10,536 nt of DNA, taken from contig SLLP01000165.1 in the NCBI GenBank assembly GCA_007133995.1, positions 1-10,536 on the forward strand. Direction: 5' to 3'. Source of the DNA: Balneolales bacterium (GTDB lineage: Bacteria > Bacteroidota > Rhodothermia > Balneolales > Natronogracilivirgulaceae). The translations under genes and the position numbers were made by a program. The notes beneath the pieces were generated by a model, which was given only the letters and a program-made list of their open reading frames with translations, did no database searches and was not told the DNA's origin. Shown here one piece after another: positions 1 through 6,739 of the stretch (its first letter is position 1; each line of letters starts with the position of its first letter).

Positions 1-27
1 GTAGTTTGCGGTTTCAAAAAGTCTCAT
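1..27 (-). CDS. secF: SecF, protein translocase subunit (first 9 codons only)
   Basis: On the minus strand an ATG at 27-25 opens a frame that runs off the window edge and reads MRLFETANY. SecF of Bacteroidota and relatives commonly begins with a sequence of the type MRLFENANY, and secF normally follows secD directly, as here, 46 bases after the secD stop. SecF is an inner-membrane protein that forms the SecDF complex with SecD and uses the proton gradient to help complete protein export through SecYEG. No strong Shine-Dalgarno sequence is visible before the ATG. The call rests on nine residues plus gene order, so it is good but not certain. Confidence 0.7.
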
Positions 28-73
28 GAGTACGTAAAAATTTGTGTTTGGAAAATGTGTATTGAATGGGGTA

Positions 74-1906
74 TCAGCCGTAATTGACGTTCCATTTCTT
101 TTCTTTGGTCATCCAGTCAACAATCACGCGGGTGATGATGATTGCGCTGAATAGCGAGGCGGCGATACCTGCCATCAGAGTAATGGCAAACCCTTTGATC
201 GGACCTACGCCAAAGCTGAACAGAATTACAGCGGTCAGGAATGTGGTGATGTTGGCGTCGAGGATCGCACTCATGGAGTTGGCGTATCCGCTGTCGATGG
301 CAGCGATGAGACTTTTACCGGCACGTAGTTCTTCGCGGATACGGTCGAATATCAGTACGTTGGCATCCACCGCCATACCGATGGTCAGTACAATCCCGGC
401 GATACCGGGCAGGGTGAGCGTGGCATTGAACGCCGCCAGAATCCCCATGATAAAAATGATATTCAGGACAAGGGCAATGTCGGCAATGGCGCCGCCGGTC
501 CGGTAGTAGATCATCATGAAAAAGACAACGATTACCAGACCGAAAAGAGCCGAGTTGAAACCGGCACGAATGGAGGCCTCACCGAGACTCGGACCCACGG
601 TACGTTCCTGGACAATATCCAGCGGAGCGGGAAGGGCGCCCGACATAAGGATGTTCACAAGGTCTTCCGCTTCGGCACTGCTGGCTAGTCCGGTGATGGA
701 AGATCGGCCACCTGAAATCTGAGCCTGTACAACGGGGTAAGAGTAGATCACACCGTCAAGGGCGATGGCGATTGGCCGGCCAATATTGGCACCGGTTACG
801 CGTGCCCAGACCCGTGCCCCCTGCCGATTCATGGTCATGGAGACTTCAGGCCGATTGGTGTGCTGGTCGAAGGTAGGTCGGGCTTCGGTTACCACATCGC
901 CTGTCAGCTCAACCTGCCGGCGAACGCCAATCAGCGAGTAGTAATCACGGCCTTCCATCTGGAACTGCGGGTTGGCGGTCCACATAAGCGTAATATCCCG
1001 GGGAAGGAGACGTTGCACTTCCGGTTGGCTGATGAGGCGGTTGACTTCGGAAGTATCGGGTCCGGCAGCTGAGCCGAATGTTACGCCCTGGCCCTGTGGA
1101 ACCAGTACCTGAAGCAGGGGATTCTCCTGCTGGTCCTGTTCGAAATCCTCCCACTCATCTTCGAGGTCGAAATCGTCCTCGTCATCTACGGGGTCGAACC
1201 AGGTGACAATGCGCTCAAGTGAATGGCGGAGGTCATCGGGGTCTGCAGTAAGCCTGAATTCAAGTCTCGCCGTGCCACGCAGGAGATCGCGGACCCGCTC
1301 TTCATCGGTGACGCCGGGAAGCTCAACGACAAGCCGGTTGCTGCCCTGGCGCACAATGGAGGGTTCGGTTACGCCGAAACGGTCAACACGGTTGCGCACA
1401 ATTTCAATGGCCCGATTAACGGCAGCGTCTCGCTGCTCCCAAAGCCATTCCTGGATCTCTGCATTGCTGGAGCGACGAGTAATGTTATCGGCATCAGAGC
1501 GGAAATAGCGACTGAGTCGCGCCTCCGGATCGCGTTCTTCAAATGCCTGAACAAATTCGTTAATGACATCGGTGTTGTTGGCTCGTGCCTGTTGGGAAGC
1601 GGTTGTCAGCACTTCATTGAACTCATCATCGGCATTTTCTCCGGCGAGTTCGCGGATCAGCTGATGGGTGGCAAGTTCAAGGGTTACATGCATTCCACCC
1701 TGCAGATCGAGCCCGAGAGTAAGAATCTTCTCCCGCATATTTTCAATGCGTACTTCGTTGTCGCGCATGTATTCTACGCGTTCCTGTTCGGGCATATCGT
1801 CTATTTTTCGCATTTCCAGCCAGTACTGGAACGACGGGAATAGATAGTATATCGTCAAAGCGAGGAAAGCGACGATAAAAGCCAGTTTGGTTCCGTTTCC
1901 TTTCAT
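74..1906 (-). CDS. secD: SecD, protein translocase subunit
   Basis: SecD is the inner-membrane partner of SecF; with SecYEG it drives the late, proton-motive-force-dependent stage of export. The product is 610 residues. Visible in order: a first membrane helix at about residues 8-26; the conserved GLDLQGG motif at 65-71; a long periplasmic P1 region with the EIVRNRVDRFGVTEP stretch near 168-182; the head-domain stretch beginning MNRQGARVWARVTG near 359; then a cluster of membrane helices from about 452 to 595, containing the signature VDANVLIFDR at 513-522. It ends NVNYG. The frame stays open upstream to 2029, but the ATG at 1906 puts the first helix at the usual distance and has a weak AAAAGA about 7 bases upstream, so I chose it. 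An unusually acidic stretch (15 Asp/Glu in 25 residues, 238-262) lies in the P1 region. secF follows after 46 bases, so the two are probably one transcript. Confidence 0.97.
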   Translation of the reverse strand: MKGNGTKLAFIVAFLALTIYYLFPSFQYWLEMRKIDDMPEQERVEYMRDNEVRIENMREKILTLGLDLQGGMHVTLELATHQLIRELAGENADDEFNEVLTTASQQARANNTDVINEFVQAFEERDPEARLSRYFRSDADNITRRSSNAEIQEWLWEQRDAAVNRAIEIVRNRVDRFGVTEPSIVRQGSNRLVVELPGVTDEERVRDLLRGTARLEFRLTADPDDLRHSLERIVTWFDPVDDEDDFDLEDEWEDFEQDQQENPLLQVLVPQGQGVTFGSAAGPDTSEVNRLISQPEVQRLLPRDITLMWTANPQFQMEGRDYYSLIGVRRQVELTGDVVTEARPTFDQHTNRPEVSMTMNRQGARVWARVTGANIGRPIAIALDGVIYSYPVVQAQISGGRSSITGLASSAEAEDLVNILMSGALPAPLDIVQERTVGPSLGEASIRAGFNSALFGLVIVVFFMMIYYRTGGAIADIALVLNIIFIMGILAAFNATLTLPGIAGIVLTIGMAVDANVLIFDRIREELRAGKSLIAAIDSGYANSMSAILDANITTFLTAVILFSFGVGPIKGFAITLMAGIAASLFSAIIITRVIVDWMTKEKKWNVNYG

Positions 1907-2114
1907 AATTGATCTTTTCGATTCAGCGTGATTAAAAAAATGTGATGGACTAAAACTGAGGTTACCATTCAGCTTTTTCTGTAAGAGGATGAAAAATAAT
2001 CCCGAACAAAAACGGATATGGTATCTCAAAGGAGGGCATGTCAGAACGCAATCGGTGCTATACCGTTTTGCCGGTTAGCGACGAGCGAGCCAGCAGCCTG
2101 ACCGTAGTCGGTTT
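1907..2114. other. Intergenic region upstream of secD
   Basis: This 208-base gap separates the small anchored protein gene from secD. It holds an imperfect palindrome (described separately at 2048-2132) and no convincing promoter of the -33/-7 type for secD. A plus-strand ATG at 2038 sits two to three bases after AAAGGAGG and opens a 26-codon frame ending at 2118. The spacing is too short for a normal ribosome site and the peptide has no recognisable features, so I do not call it a gene. secD may be read from an upstream promoter. Confidence 0.5.
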
Positions 2115-2132
2115 CTAGGGGGCTCCGATTGC
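2048..2132. repeat. Imperfect inverted repeat with inner hairpin
   Basis: GCAATCGGTGC at 2048-2058 is the reverse complement of GCTCCGATTGC at 2122-2132 with one mismatch in 11. Inside the left half there is a second hairpin: GCTATACCG (2057-2065) against CGGTTAGC (2072-2079), eight pairs with one bulged base and a six-base loop. The outer right arm lies in the last codons of the anchored-protein gene. No T-run follows on either strand, so it is not a clear terminator. It could be an RNA structure in the transcript between that gene and secD, or chance. Confidence 0.35.
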
Positions 2133-2660
2133 AATTCCACTCACCAGCGGACGAAGGATCATACGGATGTAATCCACAACTTCGCTGGCTCGGCTGTAGG
2201 CGCCGATGATGAACTGAATGGAACTGGTGAACTGGCTCCAAAGCGTTTTGTCCTCTTTTTCACTTGCAGGAGGCACCTGGGCCTGCCTGTCTGCAATAAA
2301 GACCGTATCGGCCTGGGGATTCTGCTGATGGAGCGTCCACCTGAGCAGAAGAGTGTTATAGATATCATCATCCGAGGTATTGCCGGCATCGACAGGAAGA
2401 TTGAAATCGTCCTGGTGTTCACCGATGATGGAGGATGCTTTCCGCAACAGGCCGGGGATATCATCATCCTCGCCCCTCAGAGAGTAGATTTTGCTATGTA
2501 CATCCGGGTTGTCCGTATCGGCTCGCAAGCTCATAAGCCAGCTAGACACCGATTCTCCGGCAGGCAGGCGTTCCTCCCGAGGCCACGCGAAAAACGTAAT
2601 TCCCGTGATGATGATCAGGAGAAGCGGAACTTTGATGATATGCGAGCGGAAAAATGACAT
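2115..2660 (-). CDS. Uncharacterised membrane-anchored protein
   Basis: I do not recognise a family. The 181-residue product starts MSFFRSHIIK, followed by one hydrophobic segment at about residues 10-26 (VPLLLIIITGITFFAW), then WPREERLP. This looks like an uncleaved N-terminal anchor with the rest facing the periplasm. The middle (about 45-140) is rich in Asp, Glu, Ser and Gln and looks soluble. The C-terminal 35 residues contain alternating hydrophobic stretches (QFIIGAY, VVDYIRMILRPLVSGIAIG) that could be amphipathic or membrane-associated. It has no cysteine and no obvious catalytic motif. The ATG at 2660 is preferred over an in-frame TTG three codons earlier. A -7-like TATATTTG ends only six bases before this ATG, which suggests a nearly leaderless mRNA. 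It lies between uvrA (119 bases upstream) and secD (208 bases downstream), same strand. Reality as a gene is likely; function is unknown. Confidence 0.7.
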   Translation of the reverse strand: MSFFRSHIIKVPLLLIIITGITFFAWPREERLPAGESVSSWLMSLRADTDNPDVHSKIYSLRGEDDDIPGLLRKASSIIGEHQDDFNLPVDAGNTSDDDIYNTLLLRWTLHQQNPQADTVFIADRQAQVPPASEKEDKTLWSQFTSSIQFIIGAYSRASEVVDYIRMILRPLVSGIAIGAP

Positions 2661-2666
2661 TAAGTA

Positions 2667-2698
2667 CAAATATACGTAAAAATGGTGCCTCAGGCAAT
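2667..2698 (-). promoter_or_regulatory. Candidate FCB-type promoter for the anchored-protein gene
   Basis: Read on the minus strand, ATTG (2698-2695), a 20-base spacer and TATATTTG (2674-2667) match the Bacteroidota-type consensus TTTG-N19/20-TAnnTTTG at 3 of 4 and all fixed positions of the -7 box. The ATG begins six bases after the box, so transcription would start at or just before the start codon. That the organism uses this promoter type is inferred. Confidence 0.45.
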
Positions 2699-2779
2699 GA
2701 ATTTATACCGCTTTCCCGTGAGGTTTCGCATGGGACCGAAGAACTGCAAGTCACTGAAATTTAATGCGTAACAAAATTG

Positions 2780-5632
2780 TCACACAGTGGCGCTTTTGCG
2801 GGAATTCCGGATCTCCTCCAGAAGATACTTGCCGGTGTATGAACGTTTGTTACGGGTGATTTCTTCGGGTGTACCGGTGGCTATGATCTCACCACCTGCA
2901 TTCCCGCCTTCGGGACCCATGTCGATGACGTGATCTGCCGCCAGGATAAGGTCCAGATTGTGCTCAATGACCACGACCGTATTGCCCTTGTCGACCAGTT
3001 GCTGAATGACATTGACGAGCATGGTGACATCCTGGAAATGGAGTCCGGTTGTCGGTTCGTCCATCACATAAAGCGTGTCGCCGGTGCCGATTTTTGACAG
3101 CTCTCTGGCCAGTTTAATGCGTTGAGCCTCGCCGCCGGACAGGGTAGTGCTGGATTGACCGAGAGTCAGGTAACCGAGACCCACCGAGTTCATCGTTTCC
3201 AGTATGCGCTTGACGCGCGGAACCGCATCAAAAAAAATGGCCGCCTCCTCTATCTGCATTTCAAGGATTTCAGCGATATTTTTACCCTTGTAGTGGATGT
3301 CCATTGTTTCCCGGTTATAGCGCCTGCCCTTGCAGCTTTCGCAGGTGACATAGACATCGGGAAGGAAATTCATCTCGATTTTTTTCATGCCATCGCCACT
3401 GCAGGCCTCGCAGCGTCCACCTTTCACATTGAACGAGAAGCGGCCCTGGCCGTAGCCACGGATCTTGGCTTCGGGCAGCTCGGCAAAGAGTGCCCGGATC
3501 ATATCAAATACCTTGGTGTAGGTGCCGGGGTTGGAGCGGGGTGTGCGTCCGATCGGACTCTGATCGATCGAAATGATTTTGTTCAGATGCTCTAGTCCGT
3601 TTACTGTATCATAAGGAAGCGGAACAGTACGAGAATGGTAGAAATGAGAACTGAGGAGTGGTACGACCGTTTGGTTGATGAGCGAACTTTTACCGCTGCC
3701 GCTTACGCCGGTAACACAGATAAATGTACCCAGGGGCAGCTGCAGGTCAACCGACTTGAGGTTGTGTCCGCATGCTCCGGTGAGCACCAATTCCGTACCT
3801 TTGCCTTTTCGCCGTATTTCCGGCAGGGGTATGGTCTCCTCGTATCTCAGAAAACGGGCGGTGGCCGATTCGGGATCGAGTTCCTCCGGCCGGCCCTGGG
3901 AGACAATGTAACCGCCAAACCGCCCGGCGCCCGGACCCAGATCGATCACATAGTCGGCATGTTCGATGGTTTCCCGGTCATGTTCCACCACGATCACACT
4001 GTTGCCAAGATCCCGCAGCTGTTTAAGTGAATGGATGAGCTTGATGTTGTCACGTTGATGGAGTCCGATGCTGGGTTCGTCAAGAATGTAAAGCACACCG
4101 ACAAGCTGAGTACCAATTTGTGTGGCCAGACGAATGCGCTGCGCCTCGCCACCGCTGATGGTCTGGGCCTCGCGGTCGAGCGAGAGGTAGTCGAGCCCCA
4201 CATTCAGCAGAAAATCGAGCCGGTCGCGAATCTCTTTTACGATCTGTGTGGCAATGATCCGCTGACGATCTGTGAGATCGAAGCGGTCAACGGTACGCCG
4301 AAGTGACCGAATATCCAACCGGACAAGATCGTGGATGTTGGAATCGCCGATACGGTATGAGAGAGCCTCTTTATTAAGCCGACCACCTCCGCACGAAGAA
4401 CAGGAAACCCGGTTCATGAAGGCCTTGGCTTTATCACGCTGAGAAGATGACCTGGACTCTTCGTATTGCTCCCGGATGAGTGAGCAGACTCCGGGAAAGC
4501 TGTGCTTGTAGGTGACGCTGCTGTCGCGAAAATCGTAGGTAACATCATATTGAGTGGTGCCGCTTCCTTCCATAATGATGGTCTGAAGCTCCTCCGGCAG
4601 ATCGGCGAACGGGGTTTGAAAAGAGGCGTTGTATGTCTTGAAAACCGCCTCAAGTTGCTTGAAAACGAAGATGCTGCGAGGTTTTCCGAGAAATCGCACA
4701 CCACCTTCAGCAATGCTCTGTTTTCGGTACGGGATGACCAGTCGGGCATCTACATCATAGCGATATCCCAGTCCGTCACAATCGGGACATGCGCCATAGG
4801 GGGAGTTGAAAGAAAACATGTTGGGTGCCGGCTCGTCGTAGGAAAGGCCGCTTTCGGGATCAAACAGGTTTTGCGAAAAGAGCATGTCGCGGAAGCCGTT
4901 GTCACTTTCCGGGTCCTCGATAGCCAGGATCAGATTGCCGTCGGCCATGTCCAGGGCAACCTGCACGCTTTGCTCAATGCGGGTGCGGCTGTTTTCCGAA
5001 ACGACAAACCGGTCCACCACCACTTCGATATTATGAGTTTTATAGCGGTCAGCCTGAAGACCGGGCTCAAGCTCATGAAACTCACCATCAATACGTACAC
5101 GAATGAATCCCTGCTTCAGGGTCTGATCGAACAGTTCGCGGTAGTGGCCCTTGCGGCCTCTTACCACCGGTGCCATGCAGTATGCGCGCGTGCCCTGCGG
5201 CAGCTGGAGGATGCTCGAGACCACCTCCTCACGTGTTTGCTTCTGCATCCGGTTGCCGGTAAGATAGGAGAAGGGCGTTCCGGCACGGGCGAACAACAAG
5301 CGGAGATAGTCATAAATTTCGGTGACAGTGCCGACAGTAGAGCGAGGATTACGACTGGTGGTCTTCTGGTCGATGGAGATCACCGGTGAGAGACCGTCAA
5401 TGAAATCCGTCTCAGACCGCTCCATCATACCTAAAAACTGCCGGGCATATGCTGAAAGGGACTCCATAAAGCGCCGCTGACCTTCGGCATAGATGGTATC
5501 GAAAGCCAGCGAAGTCTTGCCGGAACCCGAAATACCGGTAATAACAACAAACTGATCCCGAGGGATATCCAGATCGATGTTTTTGAGGTTGTGTTCGCGT
5601 GCTCCGCGAATAATAATGCTGTTATTCGGCAT
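2780..5632 (-). CDS. uvrA: UvrA, excinuclease ABC subunit A
   Basis: UvrA is the ATP-dependent damage-recognition subunit of nucleotide excision repair; a dimer loads UvrB at bulky lesions in the cytoplasm. The 950-residue product has the family's usual length and two ABC ATPase halves. Visible: Walker A GISGSGKT at 33-40, signature ISGGEAQ at 492-498, Walker B LDEPS at 517-521; second Walker A GVSGSGKS at 642-649, C-terminal zinc module with Cys 741/744 and 764/767, signature LSGGEAQ at 831-837, Walker B MDEPT at 857-861. The insertion region has Cys 282/285 (ACPDC), but the partner CxxC expected about 24 residues earlier is DPES (258-261), so the first zinc module is incomplete. The ATG at 5632 places the opening IIIRGAREHNLKNID correctly; no Shine-Dalgarno is seen. 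It is divergent from the propeller gene and heads the minus-strand run towards secD. Confidence 0.99.
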   Translation of the reverse strand: MPNNSIIIRGAREHNLKNIDLDIPRDQFVVITGISGSGKTSLAFDTIYAEGQRRFMESLSAYARQFLGMMERSETDFIDGLSPVISIDQKTTSRNPRSTVGTVTEIYDYLRLLFARAGTPFSYLTGNRMQKQTREEVVSSILQLPQGTRAYCMAPVVRGRKGHYRELFDQTLKQGFIRVRIDGEFHELEPGLQADRYKTHNIEVVVDRFVVSENSRTRIEQSVQVALDMADGNLILAIEDPESDNGFRDMLFSQNLFDPESGLSYDEPAPNMFSFNSPYGACPDCDGLGYRYDVDARLVIPYRKQSIAEGGVRFLGKPRSIFVFKQLEAVFKTYNASFQTPFADLPEELQTIIMEGSGTTQYDVTYDFRDSSVTYKHSFPGVCSLIREQYEESRSSSQRDKAKAFMNRVSCSSCGGGRLNKEALSYRIGDSNIHDLVRLDIRSLRRTVDRFDLTDRQRIIATQIVKEIRDRLDFLLNVGLDYLSLDREAQTISGGEAQRIRLATQIGTQLVGVLYILDEPSIGLHQRDNIKLIHSLKQLRDLGNSVIVVEHDRETIEHADYVIDLGPGAGRFGGYIVSQGRPEELDPESATARFLRYEETIPLPEIRRKGKGTELVLTGACGHNLKSVDLQLPLGTFICVTGVSGSGKSSLINQTVVPLLSSHFYHSRTVPLPYDTVNGLEHLNKIISIDQSPIGRTPRSNPGTYTKVFDMIRALFAELPEAKIRGYGQGRFSFNVKGGRCEACSGDGMKKIEMNFLPDVYVTCESCKGRRYNRETMDIHYKGKNIAEILEMQIEEAAIFFDAVPRVKRILETMNSVGLGYLTLGQSSTTLSGGEAQRIKLARELSKIGTGDTLYVMDEPTTGLHFQDVTMLVNVIQQLVDKGNTVVVIEHNLDLILAADHVIDMGPEGGNAGGEIIATGTPEEITRNKRSYTGKYLLEEIRNSRKSATV

Positions 5633-5661
5633 TGCAGATGTTGAGGGAAAAAGAGGAAAAT

Positions 5662-5692
5662 TAAAGGTATGATGAACTCCGATATAAATAAA
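5662..5692 (-). promoter_or_regulatory. Candidate uvrA promoter
   Basis: On the minus strand TTTA (5692-5689), a 19-base spacer and TACCTTTA (5669-5662) resemble TTTG-N19-TAnnTTTG with the final G replaced by A in both boxes. The uvrA ATG lies 29 bases further on. No SOS-box-like palindrome (CTG-N10-CAG type) stood out here, so damage control of uvrA is not evident from this sequence. Confidence 0.3.
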
Positions 5693-5713
5693 CAGGAAAC
5701 AGTGAGAATATCA

Positions 5714-5744
5714 TTCGTTTATTTCCCGCTAAACGTTATATTTT
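5714..5744 (+). promoter_or_regulatory. Candidate promoter for the propeller-tsaD unit
   Basis: TTCG (5714-5717), a 19-base spacer and TATATTTT (5737-5744) match TTTG-N19-TAnnTTTG except for one base in each box. Transcription would begin near 5750, leaving a leader of about 55 bases before the ATG at 5806. It lies back to back with the uvrA promoter candidate. Inference from consensus only. Confidence 0.35.
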
Positions 5745-5790
5745 AGCATTGCGTATTTAAATGCATCAAAAGCTTTCGTTCGTCACCTAC

Positions 5791-5797
5791 AAAAGGA
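5791..5797 (+). promoter_or_regulatory. Ribosome binding site deciding the propeller gene start
   Basis: AAAAGGA ends eight bases before the ATG at 5806. It is the clearest Shine-Dalgarno sequence in the window and supports that ATG over the in-frame ATG at 5761, which would add 15 residues before the signal peptide. Confidence 0.6.
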
Positions 5798-5805
5798 CTT
5801 TTTCT

Positions 5806-6726
5806 ATGAGACATATATCAGTTACTTCATTACTTATACTGTTTTTAGTCGGTTCGGCTTTTCAGACAGCCGGCGCCGAATATAACAACTGGAATCAAAT
5901 GGACGGCCCTCATGGCGGTTCGGTCTGGGCGCTTCATTTAGCGGATAACGGGGCCATGCTGGCCGGAACACTCGGTCAGGGCGTCTTTTTTTCAACAGAC
6001 AGCGGACAAAACTGGTTGCAAAGCAATCTTGACAACGTTTCGGTCTATGATTTCGCCCGGGGAACAGGTGGTACCTATTTTGCCGCCACTCAAAACGGAG
6101 TCTATCGGACCGATAACAATGGACGAAGCTGGCGCCGAACATCCCAGGGCATGGATGAAACAAGAGTTCAGGCAGTGATGGTTCATGAATCCGGCCGTGT
6201 CTTTGCTGCTACCCTGGTCGGCGGCATCTACATATCAGATAATAATGGATCTTCCTGGAGTCAGGCCAATGAAGGCATTCCGCTGAAATTTGGTTATGCT
6301 TTGGGCGTTCATCCCGATGGTGCCGTTTTTGCCGGTGTGGCCAATCGCATTTACCGTTCGGATGACGGCGGTGAACAGTGGTCGCCAATGGACACGGATT
6401 TTCCCCATGTCCGGACCAATGCCATTGCCGTCAACGCTGATGGTGTCCTGTTTGCAGCCACTCAGGACGGAGTCTACCGCTCTGCTGATGCCGGACAAAG
6501 CTGGCAGGCCACCGGAAACCAGTTTGCCAATGCAGAGATTTACGATCTTGCTGTTGCACATAATGACAGGCTTGTTGCTGCCACCCGGGAAGGTGTTTAC
6601 ACATCGACCAACGATGGAGATACATGGGAGGCTGACGGCCTTTCAAGTTTCCCGGTTTATTCCGTGGGGTATAGAGGCGGGGTACTTGCCGCTGGTTCAA
6701 ATCCGGGTGTGTTTGTAAGAAACTAA
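5806..6726 (+). CDS. Secreted seven-bladed beta-propeller protein (YCF48/Asp-box repeats)
   Basis: The 306-residue product has a signal peptide (MRHISVTSLLILFLVGSAFQ, probable cleavage after TAGA, before EYNN) and then consists almost wholly of repeats of about 41 residues. Each repeat has the form G-V-Y-x-S-x-D-x-G-x-x-W. Six Asp boxes end at Trp 70, 109, 151, 192, 233 and 274, and a seventh GVF strand closes the chain at 301-303 without an Asp box. This predicts a seven-bladed propeller of the sialidase/YCF48 structural type. Such repeats occur in sialidases, Hcf136/YCF48 assembly factors and many exported proteins of unknown role; I see no sialidase catalytic set. There is no C-terminal sorting domain, lipobox or later membrane helix, so a periplasmic or released protein is likely. 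tsaD begins 13 bases downstream. The fold is clear, the function is not. Confidence 0.88.
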   Translation: MRHISVTSLLILFLVGSAFQTAGAEYNNWNQMDGPHGGSVWALHLADNGAMLAGTLGQGVFFSTDSGQNWLQSNLDNVSVYDFARGTGGTYFAATQNGVYRTDNNGRSWRRTSQGMDETRVQAVMVHESGRVFAATLVGGIYISDNNGSSWSQANEGIPLKFGYALGVHPDGAVFAGVANRIYRSDDGGEQWSPMDTDFPHVRTNAIAVNADGVLFAATQDGVYRSADAGQSWQATGNQFANAEIYDLAVAHNDRLVAATREGVYTSTNDGDTWEADGLSSFPVYSVGYRGGVLAAGSNPGVFVRN

Positions 6727-6739
6727 TCCCTGATACCCA

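Noticed and set aside
1223..1843. Plus-strand open frame of 206 codons inside secD
   Set aside because: It is antisense to the conserved P1 region of secD, with no recognisable protein features.
1907..2029. N-terminal extension of the secD frame to 2029
   Set aside because: The extra 41 residues lie before the first membrane helix, contain no SecD-like sequence, and the ATG at 1906 gives the normal family start.
2038..2118. 26-codon plus-strand frame with AAAGGAGG before the ATG
   Set aside because: The Shine-Dalgarno is only two to three bases from the ATG, the peptide has no features, and the frame lies in a palindromic gap and against the end of another gene.
2678..2696. Hairpin TGCC-TGA-GGCA followed by five T on the minus strand, as a uvrA terminator
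   Set aside because: The stem is only four pairs and the T-run is separated by four bases; the same bases fit a promoter spacer better.
4502..5389. Plus-strand open frame of 295 codons inside uvrA
   Set aside because: It is antisense to the conserved first half of uvrA; the translation has no domain or motif, and long shadow frames are common opposite well-coded genes.
5761..5805. Earlier in-frame ATG for the propeller gene
   Set aside because: It would place 15 polar and basic residues before the signal peptide, and the ribosome binding site fits the ATG at 5806.
5806..6726. Propeller protein as a sialidase or as a type 9 secretion substrate
   Set aside because: Asp boxes alone do not show sialidase activity, the catalytic arginine/tyrosine set is not evident, and there is no C-terminal sorting domain.
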